8,785 nucleotides of DNA from Candidatus Bipolaricaulota bacterium (lineage in GTDB: Bacteria > Bipolaricaulota > Bipolaricaulia > Bipolaricaulales > Bipolaricaulaceae), in NCBI GenBank assembly GCA_021163465.1, contig JAGGWU010000067.1, forward strand, positions 1 through 8,785, in the 5' to 3' direction. The position numbers and the translations under genes are program-made. Positions 1 to 5,981 of this stretch are shown in pieces. The notes beneath the pieces were generated by a model. That model saw only the letters and a program-made list of their open reading frames with translations. It did not search any database and was not told the DNA's origin. Positions within the stretch are counted from its first letter, which is position 1, and every line of letters begins with the position of its first letter.

Positions 1-133
1 CCGGGTCCGAGCACATGTACTCGTAATCGGTGGCGTAGACCACCCCGGGGTAGCGGGAGAGCTCCTCGGCCACGCGCTTGACATCGACGACCCCGGCGAT
101 GTTGTGGCCGCAGTGGCAGACGAAGACACCAAT
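1..133 (-). CDS. hdrA: HdrA-like heterodisulfide reductase subunit A, N-terminal fragment (cut by window edge)
   Basis: Only about the first 44 codons are present; the gene continues beyond the left edge. The minus-strand translation IGVFVCHCGHNIAGVVDV, followed after a variable stretch by DYEYMCSDP, matches the N-terminal domain of HdrA proteins as I know it, with the CHCG and YMCSDP cysteines that help bind an iron-sulfur cluster. HdrA is a cytoplasmic FAD and iron-sulfur protein that bifurcates or confurcates electrons between ferredoxin and other carriers. Here it follows a 2-oxoacid oxidoreductase gamma gene on the same strand after a 73-base gap, which fits ferredoxin-linked oxoacid metabolism. 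The start is unclear: this frame has no ATG, GTG or TTG. A strong AAGGAGG (134-140) directly abuts the ATT at 131-133, while the well-spaced TTG/GTG codons (127-132) are in another frame. Family identity is confident; the start is not. Confidence 0.8.
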   Translation of the reverse strand, partial: MGVFVCHCGHNIAGVVDVKRVAEELSRYPGVVYATDYEYMCSDP

Positions 134-142
134 CCTCCTTCG

Positions 143-210
143 GTGATGGGTGACGCGTGACGGGTGACGCGTGGGATTTTGCGCGTCACGCGTTACGCGT
201 AACGCGTCAC
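143..210. repeat. Inverted array of 7-base repeats between korC and hdrA
   Basis: The left side is a tandem array of heptamers, GTGATGG, GTGACGC, GTGACGG, GTGACGC, then GTG (143-173). After a 13-base spacer (174-186) the right side (187-210) reads CACGCGT, TACGCGT, AACGCGT, CAC. The last 24 bases of the left side (150-173) and 187-210 are inverted copies matching at 21 of 24 positions. The core of the right arm (188-207) is itself a perfect 20-base palindrome built on ACGCGT. The element covers the korC stop codon (207-209) and ends just before the hdrA ribosome binding site. It could form a large hairpin or cruciform and resembles the short tandem heptamer families known from cyanobacteria; that likeness is an analogy, not an identification. 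Confidence 0.85.
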
Positions 211-758
211 TTCTCTTTGACATGCAGGACCTCCTCCACGTACTTGACGCCCTCCTCGAAGGCCCGGCGGTTGAGGTCCACGGTATGGGGTGGAACCGAC
301 TCCAGTACCGCCTTCCGCATCCCCTCCACCGTGACCTTGTCCCACACCGCCGCCAACGCCCCCAACATCACCACGTTGGCCACGATCCTCCTCCCCAGCC
401 GCTCGGCGATGCGGGTGGCGGGGACGGGGATCACCCTGATGTCGTCTCTCTCCTCGTATTCCACGAGATCCGGGTCCACAAGGAGGATGCCCCCGGACCT
501 GATGTCATGGCCGTATTTCTCGTAGGCTTCCTGAGACATGATGACCGCCACCTCGGGCTGGGTAACCCGGGGGTAGGCGGCGGGAGAGGAGGAGATGACC
601 ACCTCGGCGGAACAGGCGCCGCCGCGGGCCTCGGGACCGTAGGATTGGATCAGAACCGCGTGCTTTCCCTCGTGGATGACGGCCGCCCGGCCCGTGATGC
701 GCCCGGCGGAGATGATCCCCTGCCCTCCGAAACCCGCGAAACGCACCTCACCCCGCAA
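207..758 (-). CDS. korC: 2-oxoacid:acceptor (ferredoxin) oxidoreductase, gamma subunit
   Basis: This 183-residue protein is a typical-length gamma subunit of the pyruvate/2-oxoglutarate:ferredoxin oxidoreductase family, cytoplasmic enzymes that decarboxylate 2-oxoacids to acyl-CoA and reduce ferredoxin. Visible signatures are FAGFGGQGI near residues 7-15, QSYGPEARGG at 38-47 and the following S-A-E-V-V-I strand. The gamma subunit helps bind CoA and packs against the thiamine-diphosphate core. The start chosen is TTG at 756-758, giving LRGEVRFAGFGGQG; GTG at 744-746 (VRFAGFGGQG) is possible. No clear Shine-Dalgarno precedes the TTG. The alpha and beta subunits are not next to it: upstream is an ABC ATPase gene and downstream an HdrA gene. 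Substrate (2-oxoglutarate, pyruvate or another oxoacid) cannot be told from this subunit alone, so the symbol is tentative. Confidence 0.88.
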   Translation of the reverse strand: MRGEVRFAGFGGQGIISAGRITGRAAVIHEGKHAVLIQSYGPEARGGACSAEVVISSSPAAYPRVTQPEVAVIMSQEAYEKYGHDIRSGGILLVDPDLVEYEERDDIRVIPVPATRIAERLGRRIVANVVMLGALAAVWDKVTVEGMRKAVLESVPPHTVDLNRRAFEEGVKYVEEVLHVKEK

Positions 759-798
759 AGGACACCACCAAAACCATTTTACCCCTTGCGGGATGAGG
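746..798 (-). promoter_or_regulatory. Long hairpin over the korC start site
   Basis: Two 16-base arms, 783-798 and 746-761, are separated by 21 bases. Read as minus-strand RNA they are CCUCAUCCCGCAAGGG and CCUUUGCGGGGUGAGG, which pair at all 16 positions, 14 Watson-Crick and two G-U. Read as plus-strand RNA the same two positions would be A-C mismatches, so the pairing favours RNA in the sense of korC. The downstream arm holds the TTG start at 756-758 and the alternative GTG at 744-746. In a transcript reading through from the ABC ATPase gene, the hairpin would bury the korC start. Role inferred. Confidence 0.6.
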
Positions 799-804
799 TC
801 TAAA
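776..804 (-). promoter_or_regulatory. Possible sigma70-type promoter of korC
   Basis: On the minus strand TTTAGA (799-804) and TAAAAT (776-781) are separated by 17 bases. The -10 box matches the consensus at five of six positions and the -35 at four of six. Transcription would begin near 769, a short distance before the TTG start and downstream of the first arm of the hairpin. A transcript from this promoter would therefore lack the 5' arm and leave the start open, unlike a read-through transcript. Predicted from consensus only. Confidence 0.4.
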
Positions 805-810
805 TGCTGG

Positions 811-832
811 GGGTCAGATCAGGCCCTGACCC
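811..832 (-). terminator. Short hairpin after the ABC ATPase gene, possible attenuator or weak terminator
   Basis: Seven-base arms GGGTCAG and CTGACCC enclose an 8-base loop, a few bases past the stop codon of the ABC ATPase gene (836-838). No run of T follows on the minus strand (the sequence continues CCAGCATTTAG), so it is not a canonical intrinsic terminator. It could protect the 3' end of the upstream mRNA or reduce read-through into korC. Confidence 0.35.
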
Positions 833-835
833 TCG

Positions 836-1939
836 TCATATAATGGCCGCCTCGGACTCGGGATCGAACAGGTGCATGCGTTCCATCATGGCGATGAAGG
901 TGGTTTCCTCACCCACGTTGATCTTAACGTACGGATCCAGCTTGGCGATGATCTCTTGGCCGGAACAGTCGGCGTAGACGATGAGTTCGTCCCCCAGCGC
1001 TTCCCGTACCTTTATCCGCGCGGTGAAGGAAGCCTCCGGTGCGGCTTCACGCACCATCTCGGGGGTGCGGAGATCCTCGGGGCGAATGCCGAAGATCACG
1101 TCCTTTCCCAAGTAGGAACGGACTTGCTCGGTGATCTTGTCCGCAGGGATGGGGAGCTTGAACCCAGGGCCTTCCACAAAAACCTTCCCATCCGATTCGA
1201 CCAACCGTGCCCGCAAGAAGTTCATGGGAGGGGAGCCGATGAACCCGGCCACGAACATATTGGCGGGCCGATCGTAGATGGTTTGCGGATCGGCGTACTG
1301 CTGGATCACCCCTTCTTTCATCACCGCGATCCGGTAGCCCAGGGTCATGGCCTCCACCTGGTCGTGGGTGACGTAAATGGAGGTGGTCTTCAGGCGCTGG
1401 TGGAGCTCGGCAAGCTCGGCCCGCATCCTGACGCGGAGCTTTGCGTCCAGGTTGGAGAGGGGCTCGTCGAAGAGGAAGACCTTGGGGTTGCGCACGATGG
1501 CGCGGCCCAGGGCTACCCGCTGGCGTTGCCCACCGGACAGCTCCCGGGGCTTGGCGCGGAGCTTGTCCTCGATTCCCAACATCTTGGCGACCTCCCGCAC
1601 CCGGCGGTCGATCTCCTTCTTGGGAACCTTTCTGAGCTTGAGCCCGAAGGCCATGTTGTTGTAGACGTCCATGTGGGGATACAGGGCGTAGTTCTGGAAG
1701 ACCATGGCGATATCGCGGTCCTTTGGGGGAACATCGTTTACGAGCCTCCCGCCGATGTAGATCTCTCCCTTCGTGACCTCCTCCAACCCGGCGATCATGC
1801 GTAGGGTTGTGGTTTTTCCACAGCCGGAGGGTCCCACCAAGACCACAAATTCCCCGTCCTTGACCTCCAGGCTGATGTTGTTTACGGCCACGAAGTCCCC
1901 GAACTTCTTGGTCACCTCTTTGAGAAGCACCTCTGCCAA
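836..1939 (-). CDS. Sugar ABC transporter ATP-binding protein, MalK/UgpC/MsmX type
   Basis: The 367-residue protein is a full-length member of the CUT1 carbohydrate-importer ATPases: an ATPase domain followed by a TOBE-type regulatory domain. It contains Walker A GPSGCGKT at 36-43, Q-loop glutamine 82, signature LSGGQ at 134-138, Walker B VFLFDE at 154-159, D-loop SNLDAKL at 162-168 and switch histidine 192 in VTHDQVEAMTL. The C-terminal FGIRPEDL strand is typical of MalK and UgpC. It would sit on the inner face of the membrane and power a two-permease importer. The start is TTG at 1937-1939, behind GGGGGTGAT; a nearby ATG is in the wrong frame. It lies 17 bases after the IclR gene, implying co-transcription. 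No permease or binding-protein genes are present, so it may be a shared ATPase serving importers encoded elsewhere. Substrate unknown. Confidence 0.93.
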   Translation of the reverse strand: MAEVLLKEVTKKFGDFVAVNNISLEVKDGEFVVLVGPSGCGKTTTLRMIAGLEEVTKGEIYIGGRLVNDVPPKDRDIAMVFQNYALYPHMDVYNNMAFGLKLRKVPKKEIDRRVREVAKMLGIEDKLRAKPRELSGGQRQRVALGRAIVRNPKVFLFDEPLSNLDAKLRVRMRAELAELHQRLKTTSIYVTHDQVEAMTLGYRIAVMKEGVIQQYADPQTIYDRPANMFVAGFIGSPPMNFLRARLVESDGKVFVEGPGFKLPIPADKITEQVRSYLGKDVIFGIRPEDLRTPEMVREAAPEASFTARIKVREALGDELIVYADCSGQEIIAKLDPYVKINVGEETTFIAMMERMHLFDPESEAAII

Positions 1940-1956
1940 AGCCCATCACCCCCGTT

Positions 1957-2685
1957 TCACCGTTTGGGCCGGAAGCCCAAGGCTTGGGAAACCTCCTGAG
2001 CGGCCTCGAGCACGGCCTCGGCCAGTTTTCTTTTGTTCCTGGCCTTGGCTTTGGGCACCGAAATGGCCAGGGCTGCCACCACCTCGCCGCGGAAGTCCCG
2101 CACCGGGGCGGCTACTGTTAAGACCTGGCCCTGGAACTCTTCCGCCACCACGGCAAACCCCTGGGCGCGAATTCCGTCGAGCTCTTCAGCAATGCCCTCG
2201 GGCGCCTCTTCCAGGGCCGTGGGGTTCAGGGAGTCCACGAAGGCCAGGAACACCTTCCCCGCGGCGGTGAGGTGCAGGGGGGCGCGTTGGCCGATGAGGT
2301 GAGCGCGGATCATGGGGGAGCTGGTTTCCTCTTCGATAAAGATCACCTCCTCATCCCCGAGGACCGAAAGCGTCGCGCTCCCTCCGTGCTCCTTCACCAA
2401 CCGCCGCAGGACCGGCCGAGCCTGTTCACGGATGTCCAGTCCCGACAGGATATAACCGGCTTGTACGAGGATCTTGAGACCGAGGCGGTATTTTTTCGTG
2501 TCGGGATGACGATCTAGGTATCCATTGCGCCATAGGGTATACACGATGGGGTAGATGCTCCCGGGCCTCAGCCCAAGCCCCCGCGCCAGATCCGAAAGGG
2601 AAAGTTCACGCCGCTCGTTATCGAAGAGGTCCAAGATCTTTAGGGCCTTTGCAAGAGAGGTATTAATGTATCTTTCTCGCGACAT
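1957..2685 (-). CDS. IclR-family transcriptional regulator
   Basis: The 242-residue protein has the two-domain IclR layout. A winged helix-turn-helix occupies roughly residues 10-68: LAKALKILDLF, then LSLSDLARGLGLRPGSIYPIV and the wing GYLDRHPDTKKYRLG. An effector-binding domain follows, with the family-typical LTAAGKVFLA near 139-148 and a C-terminal GQVLTVAAPVRDF...VVAALAISVP stretch. Such proteins bind DNA as dimers or tetramers and respond to small carbon compounds such as sugars, glyoxylate or aromatic acids. The ATG at 2683-2685 has an ideal GGAGG at 2691-2695. It is the first gene of the unit with the ABC ATPase, so it probably controls its own promoter and the sugar-uptake ATPase. Helix 2 carries GLRPGSIYPIVYTL rather than the more usual kSTvyRLL pattern. 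Effector unknown. Confidence 0.92.
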   Translation of the reverse strand: MSRERYINTSLAKALKILDLFDNERRELSLSDLARGLGLRPGSIYPIVYTLWRNGYLDRHPDTKKYRLGLKILVQAGYILSGLDIREQARPVLRRLVKEHGGSATLSVLGDEEVIFIEEETSSPMIRAHLIGQRAPLHLTAAGKVFLAFVDSLNPTALEEAPEGIAEELDGIRAQGFAVVAEEFQGQVLTVAAPVRDFRGEVVAALAISVPKAKARNKRKLAEAVLEAAQEVSQALGFRPKR

Positions 2686-2699
2686 CTCGACCTCCGTTC

Positions 2700-2713
2700 G
2701 TTATCTTCATAAC
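2700..2713 (-). promoter_or_regulatory. Putative operator: GTTAT-GAAG-ATAAC inverted repeat
   Basis: A perfect inverted repeat with 5-base arms and a 4-base spacer lies directly between the predicted -10 box and the ribosome binding site of the IclR gene, where the predicted transcription start falls. A repressor bound here would block initiation. Its position immediately upstream of iclR suggests an autoregulatory IclR site; this is inferred from placement. Confidence 0.45.
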
Positions 2714-2720
2714 CAAAACG

Positions 2721-2749
2721 TTTGTAGCTCCAAGCGTTGTCCTTGTCAA
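2721..2749 (-). promoter_or_regulatory. Sigma70-type promoter of the iclR-ABC ATPase unit
   Basis: On the minus strand a perfect -35 TTGACA (2744-2749) is separated by exactly 17 bases from TACAAA (2721-2726), four of six matches to the -10 consensus. Transcription should begin near 2714, giving a leader of about 29 bases that carries the GGAGG for iclR. It lies in the 84-base gap after the Wzz-like gene. It is the best sigma70 promoter in the window by consensus. Confidence 0.7.
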
Positions 2750-2769
2750 CCGTAAGGCAAACGAGAGGT

Positions 2770-3846
2770 TCATGTGTGTCTTCCATCCCCTCCTTCCCGC
2801 AGGTAGTTCCACGCAAACGCGCCCAATATTCCCACAAAGATCCCCAGAACTCCTGCCACCGCGATGTTCATCGTCCGGTTCGGTCCCACCGGATCAGCGG
2901 GAGCTTGCGGTCCGCGAAGCACCTGCAGTGTGGTGGGAGGGTTTTCCAATAACGCATCAAGGACTGCTTTTTGCACGGAGAGTTCGGCCAACTCGCCTTC
3001 AACCTGGACATACTCCGCCGCTGCGCCCGGCAGGGCCCCGATACCGAGCCGGTCGAGTTCGTCCAGGAAGGACTCCACATGAGAAAGCCTCTCGTAAAGA
3101 AGGTCCAGTTCCTTTTGAACTCGATACCCCGTGGCTGTCTTCCCTATCGGCGCATCGGTATCTACAAGCGTCTCGATCCGGGCGAGGATCGCCTTCCGTT
3201 GCGACTCAGCCCGGTCCTTTATTCGCGAAAGTTCCTTTTCCCATGTCGCTTTTCGCGCTCCCAAGGCTTTGCTCCTTGCCTCGAGGTCAGCCGCCAGGGT
3301 GGAGAGAGCATCCCGAACCGCTTCCTTGTTCCGGTCCTCCAGCGACTTTATTATTCCCTCCAACAGGCGGACCAATTCGGCGGCCGAGAGGGGGCCCTCA
3401 AGGGCCAGATCTACGAATGTCTTCGAGGCTTTGGCGCTGAGATGCCCATCCACCCACGCGGGAGGAACCTCTACCCCGCTTAAGGTCACCGCCCGCTCGA
3501 TCACCTCCCGGTCCCTACACCATTCGACCACCTCCGGCGCGGAAACAGGGGTAAGAGCAAACTCAGCAACCCCCGACTCGGATGAAGGTGATGCCGCCTC
3601 GGTAATCCCGGGGATGGAGATCCCCACAACGCTCAACCGCGCGTCCACTCGGTAGATATCCGGGGAGCGGAAGGACACGGGCGCCGCGACCCCAACGGCA
3701 AGAAGAGTGCACAGGAGGACGATCCACTTTCCCCGCCAAAGGACCCGGAGGTACTCCCTCAAATCGACCTCGTGATATGCTACGTCTTCGTGCCGCGGAT
3801 GATCCGGCGTAGCTGCTCCAGGCGTTCCTTTATTCGCTTCTCCCAT
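2770..3846 (-). CDS. Wzz-like polysaccharide chain-length determinant / co-polymerase
   Basis: This 358-residue protein has the Wzz architecture: an N-terminal cytoplasmic segment with the family-typical VDLREYLRVLWRGKW (residues 27-41) and a first membrane helix at about 41-58. A long periplasmic part, rich in heptad-like charged helices (about 140-300), follows. A second membrane helix at about 327-348 is preceded by a proline-rich LQVLRGPQAPADPVGPNR. Such proteins set the chain length of exported polysaccharides. No tyrosine-kinase domain follows the second helix, and no glycosyltransferase, flippase or export gene is nearby, so it is isolated. The ATG at 3844-3846 lies inside the end of rarA, with AAGGAGG four bases upstream. 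That Shine-Dalgarno also encodes conserved RarA residues, so it may be partly coincidental; a TTG within DLREYL just after the rarA stop is an alternative. Family assignment rests on topology and end motifs; the middle is divergent. Confidence 0.72.
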   Translation of the reverse strand: MGEANKGTPGAATPDHPRHEDVAYHEVDLREYLRVLWRGKWIVLLCTLLAVGVAAPVSFRSPDIYRVDARLSVVGISIPGITEAASPSSESGVAEFALTPVSAPEVVEWCRDREVIERAVTLSGVEVPPAWVDGHLSAKASKTFVDLALEGPLSAAELVRLLEGIIKSLEDRNKEAVRDALSTLAADLEARSKALGARKATWEKELSRIKDRAESQRKAILARIETLVDTDAPIGKTATGYRVQKELDLLYERLSHVESFLDELDRLGIGALPGAAAEYVQVEGELAELSVQKAVLDALLENPPTTLQVLRGPQAPADPVGPNRTMNIAVAGVLGIFVGILGAFAWNYLREGGDGRHT

Positions 3847-5075
3847 CCGGCCTCCTTGGGTCGGTAGTACGTCTTCCCGGAAAGCGCAGGCGGCAACGCA
3901 TCCATCGGTGCCACCCCGCCGGGATGGTCATGAGCATACTTGTAACCTTCGCCGTAGCCAAGTTCCCGCATGGTTTCCGTCACTGGATTTCTAAGGTGGA
4001 AGGGCACCGGTTCATTCACGGTGCGCTGCACGTCCTTTTTCGCCTCCTCGAGCCCAAGATATAGCGCGTTCGACTTCGGCACCAAGGCAAGATAAACCGC
4101 GGCCTCGGCAAGCGCTAGATCCGCCTCGGGCATCCCCACGTACTCCACCGCTTGGGCCGCCGCCACCGCCACCCGCAACGCGTTGGGATCGGCGAGCCCC
4201 ACGTCCTCGGTAGCGATGCGGATAAGCCTCCGCGCTATGTATCGAGGATCCTCCCCGGACTCCAACATCCGCGCCAGCCAATAAAGCGCCGCGTCCACAT
4301 CGGAGTTCCTGATGGATTTGTGCAAGGCAGATATCAGGTTGTAGTGTTCCTCCCCGGCCCGATCGTAGTGGGGGGCCTTCCGGGCCAAAGCCCGTTCCAC
4401 CGCCTCCAGCGTGATCTCCCCCTCCCCATAAGCCAAGACCACCGTCTCCAGGGCCGAAAGGAGGCGCCTTGCGTCCCCGTCGGCATAATGCACGAGGAAT
4501 TCCTCGGCCTCGGGGGCGAGGGAAACCCTTCCCCCGTATCCCCGTTCGTCGGCAAGGGCACGCCGCAAAAGGGCCCTCAGGTCTTCCCCCGATAGGGGCT
4601 CGAACACGAAAAGCTGGGCCCGCGAAAGGAGGGCCGACCTAAGGACGAACGAGGGGTTCTCGGTGGTGGCCCCGATGAAGTAAATTGAACCCTCTTCGAG
4701 ATAGGGAAGGAGCACGTCCTGCTGGGCCCGGTTGAAGCGGTGGATCTCATCAAGGAAGAGCAGATCCCGCTTGCCCATCTTCTGCCAAAGCTCCCGGGAG
4801 GCTTCGAGGACCTTCTTCACCTCCGCGGTCCCTACCAAGGACGCCGAGAGCCAAATGAACTTCGCCCCCACCCGCTGGGCGATGATCTTCCCCACAGTCG
4901 TTTTCCCAGTGCCCGGAGGACCCCAGAAGATAAGGGCGTGGAAGTTCCCTTTCTCAATCAGCGCCCGCAGGGCGCCATTGGGCCCCAAAAGGTGCCTTTG
5001 TCCCACGACCTCGTCCAGGTCCCTGGGCCTGAGGCGCTCCGCCAGCGGGGTTTCCCCTTGCCACAATCCAGGCAT
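3780..5075 (-). CDS. rarA: AAA+ ATPase RarA/MgsA, replication-associated recombination protein
   Basis: From the ATG at 5073-5075 the protein has 431 residues, close to the usual size. It belongs to the clamp-loader-like RarA/MgsA/Mgs1 (WRNIP1) family, which acts at stalled or broken replication forks with SSB. Counting from the longer TTG start at 5099, Walker A GPPGTGKT is at 60-67, Walker B LLFLDEIH at 113-120, sensor 1 in GATTENPSF at 143-151 and the arginine finger region SALLSR at 155-160. The C-terminal part contains YWLARMLESGEDPRYIARRL and ENVGLADP-like EDVGLADPNAL, both hallmarks of the family. I prefer the ATG because PLAERLRP should lie close to the N-terminus and TAAAAT (5084-5089) sits eight bases before it; the TTG has no Shine-Dalgarno. 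It follows yebC on the same strand, and the Wzz-like gene overlaps its end by 67 bases. Confidence 0.93.
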   Translation of the reverse strand: MPGLWQGETPLAERLRPRDLDEVVGQRHLLGPNGALRALIEKGNFHALIFWGPPGTGKTTVGKIIAQRVGAKFIWLSASLVGTAEVKKVLEASRELWQKMGKRDLLFLDEIHRFNRAQQDVLLPYLEEGSIYFIGATTENPSFVLRSALLSRAQLFVFEPLSGEDLRALLRRALADERGYGGRVSLAPEAEEFLVHYADGDARRLLSALETVVLAYGEGEITLEAVERALARKAPHYDRAGEEHYNLISALHKSIRNSDVDAALYWLARMLESGEDPRYIARRLIRIATEDVGLADPNALRVAVAAAQAVEYVGMPEADLALAEAAVYLALVPKSNALYLGLEEAKKDVQRTVNEPVPFHLRNPVTETMRELGYGEGYKYAHDHPGGVAPMDALPPALSGKTYYRPKEAGWEKRIKERLEQLRRIIRGTKT

Positions 5076-5083
5076 CCCAAACG

Positions 5084-5116
5084 ATTTTAACGAATTCAAA
5101 GGGGAGGATCGGTCAA
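5084..5116 (-). promoter_or_regulatory. Possible promoter just ahead of rarA
   Basis: TAAAAT (5084-5089, five of six -10 matches) lies eight bases before the ATG, and TTGACC (5111-5116, five of six -35 matches) lies upstream. The spacer is 21 bases, longer than sigma70 normally tolerates, so the pairing of the two boxes is doubtful. If the -10 is real, the mRNA would be leaderless or nearly so. Confidence 0.3.
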
Positions 5117-5151
5117 GACCCTGCGAGAAAGCCCCTGAGCCCGGAAGAATC

Positions 5152-5901
5152 CTAGGCTACTTTGGCCAAAATCTCGTCGGGGATGTCGAAGTTGGCCACC
5201 ACTTCCTGCACGTCCTCTTGCTCGTCCAGGGCGTCCAGGAGCTTCAGGAGTTGCTCAGCTTCCTTCCCTTCTACCCGAACGGTGGTCTTGGGAACCATTA
5301 CCAGTTCAGCCTGGGCGATGGGTATTCCCCGCGCCTTGAGGCCATCCCGCACGGCGGCGAGGTCGGCCGGTTGGGTGTAGAAGACGATGGATCCCTCGTC
5401 TTCCTCGAAATCCTCCGCGCCGAGCTCGATCCCGGTCATGATCAGTTCCTCTTTGTCCATGCCCTCGGGGATTTCATCTACCCGGATCTTTCCCTTCCGT
5501 TCGAACTGCCACGCGACACACCCCTCCGTGCCCAGGGAACCCCCGTGGGACTCGAAGATGTGGCGCACCGCCGAGGCGGTGCGGTTGCGGTTGTCGGTCA
5601 CGGCCCGGAGCCATATCGCCACCCCTCCCGGCCCGTACCCCTCGTAGGTTACCTCCTCGTACCGCTCGCCCCCGAGCTCCCCGGTGGCCCGCTTTATCGC
5701 CCGCTCGATGTTTTCCTTGGGCATGTTGGCCGCCTTGGCCCGCTCGATGGCCGCGGCGAGCCTAGGGTTGGAATCCGGGTTGGGGTCACCGCGGGCGGCC
5801 ACGATGATCTCCCGGGAAAGGCGGGAAAAGAGGGCGGATCGCTTCTTGTCCTGGCGCTCCTTGCGGTATTTGATGTTCGCCCATTTGGAATGTCCTGCCA
5901 T
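5152..5901 (-). CDS. yebC: YebC/TACO1-family protein
   Basis: The 249-residue product opens with the family hallmark MAGHSKWANIKYRKERQDKKR. It continues with NPRLAAAIERAKAANMPKENIERAIKRA, the YEGYGPGGVA motif and NRNRTASAVRHIFESHGG, and ends in the two alpha/beta lobes with TQPADLAAVRDGL and VPKTTVRVEG. Long annotated as a transcriptional regulator, the family includes mitochondrial TACO1, a translation activator, and some bacterial members act on the ribosome. The open frame extends ten codons upstream, but MAGHSKW is the conserved N-terminus, so the ATG at 5899-5901 is chosen. There is no Shine-Dalgarno before it; a -10-like TATCAT lies nine bases upstream, suggesting a near-leaderless mRNA. 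rarA follows on the same strand. Confidence 0.96.
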   Translation of the reverse strand: MAGHSKWANIKYRKERQDKKRSALFSRLSREIIVAARGDPNPDSNPRLAAAIERAKAANMPKENIERAIKRATGELGGERYEEVTYEGYGPGGVAIWLRAVTDNRNRTASAVRHIFESHGGSLGTEGCVAWQFERKGKIRVDEIPEGMDKEELIMTGIELGAEDFEEDEGSIVFYTQPADLAAVRDGLKARGIPIAQAELVMVPKTTVRVEGKEAEQLLKLLDALDEQEDVQEVVANFDIPDEILAKVA

Positions 5902-5910
5902 AGCGGAAAA

Positions 5911-5939
5911 ATGATATTGACAATGCGGCATTCGGGCAA
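5911..5939 (-). promoter_or_regulatory. Promoter of yebC, near-leaderless
   Basis: TATCAT (5911-5916, five of six -10 matches) and TTGCCC (5934-5939, four of six -35 matches) are 17 bases apart on the minus strand. The predicted transcription start, near 5904, is only a few bases from the ATG at 5899-5901. No ribosome binding site fits between them. Confidence 0.5.
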
Positions 5940-5965
5940 CTCCTCCGCCCCCTTCCCCCTTCGGC

Positions 5966-5971
5966 TATACT
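5966..5971 (+). promoter_or_regulatory. -10 element of the sir2-pncC unit, near-leaderless
   Basis: TATACT matches the -10 consensus at five of six positions and ends ten bases before the ATG of the Sir2 gene. No recognisable -35 is found at 16-19 bases upstream, where the sequence is C-rich. No Shine-Dalgarno lies between it and the ATG. Transcription would begin near 5978. Confidence 0.45.
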
Positions 5972-5981
5972 CCCTCCCGCA

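Noticed and set aside
143..210. CRISPR array
   Set aside because: Units are seven bases with no spacers, arranged as an inverted pair rather than direct repeats.
872..1804. Long open frame on the plus strand opposite the ABC ATPase gene (also 171-803 and 4732-6000)
   Set aside because: They lie antisense to genes with clear family motifs, have histidine/glycine/proline-rich translations typical of GC-rich shadow frames, and show no motif of their own.
5097..5099. TTG as the start of rarA
   Set aside because: No Shine-Dalgarno sequence, and it would place the -10-like TAAAAT inside the gene; the ATG at 5073-5075 fits the usual N-terminus better. Not excluded.
5917..5922. TTGACA as the -35 box of the sir2 promoter
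   Set aside because: It lies 43 bases before the TATACT box, far outside the sigma70 spacing range; the match is probably chance.
5915..5923. ATTG-A-CAAT as an operator between yebC and sir2
   Set aside because: Four-base arms are too short to separate from chance in an AT-rich promoter.
5902..5931. Ten-codon N-terminal extension of yebC
   Set aside because: The conserved family N-terminus MAGHSKW begins at 5901, and the extension would run across the predicted promoter.
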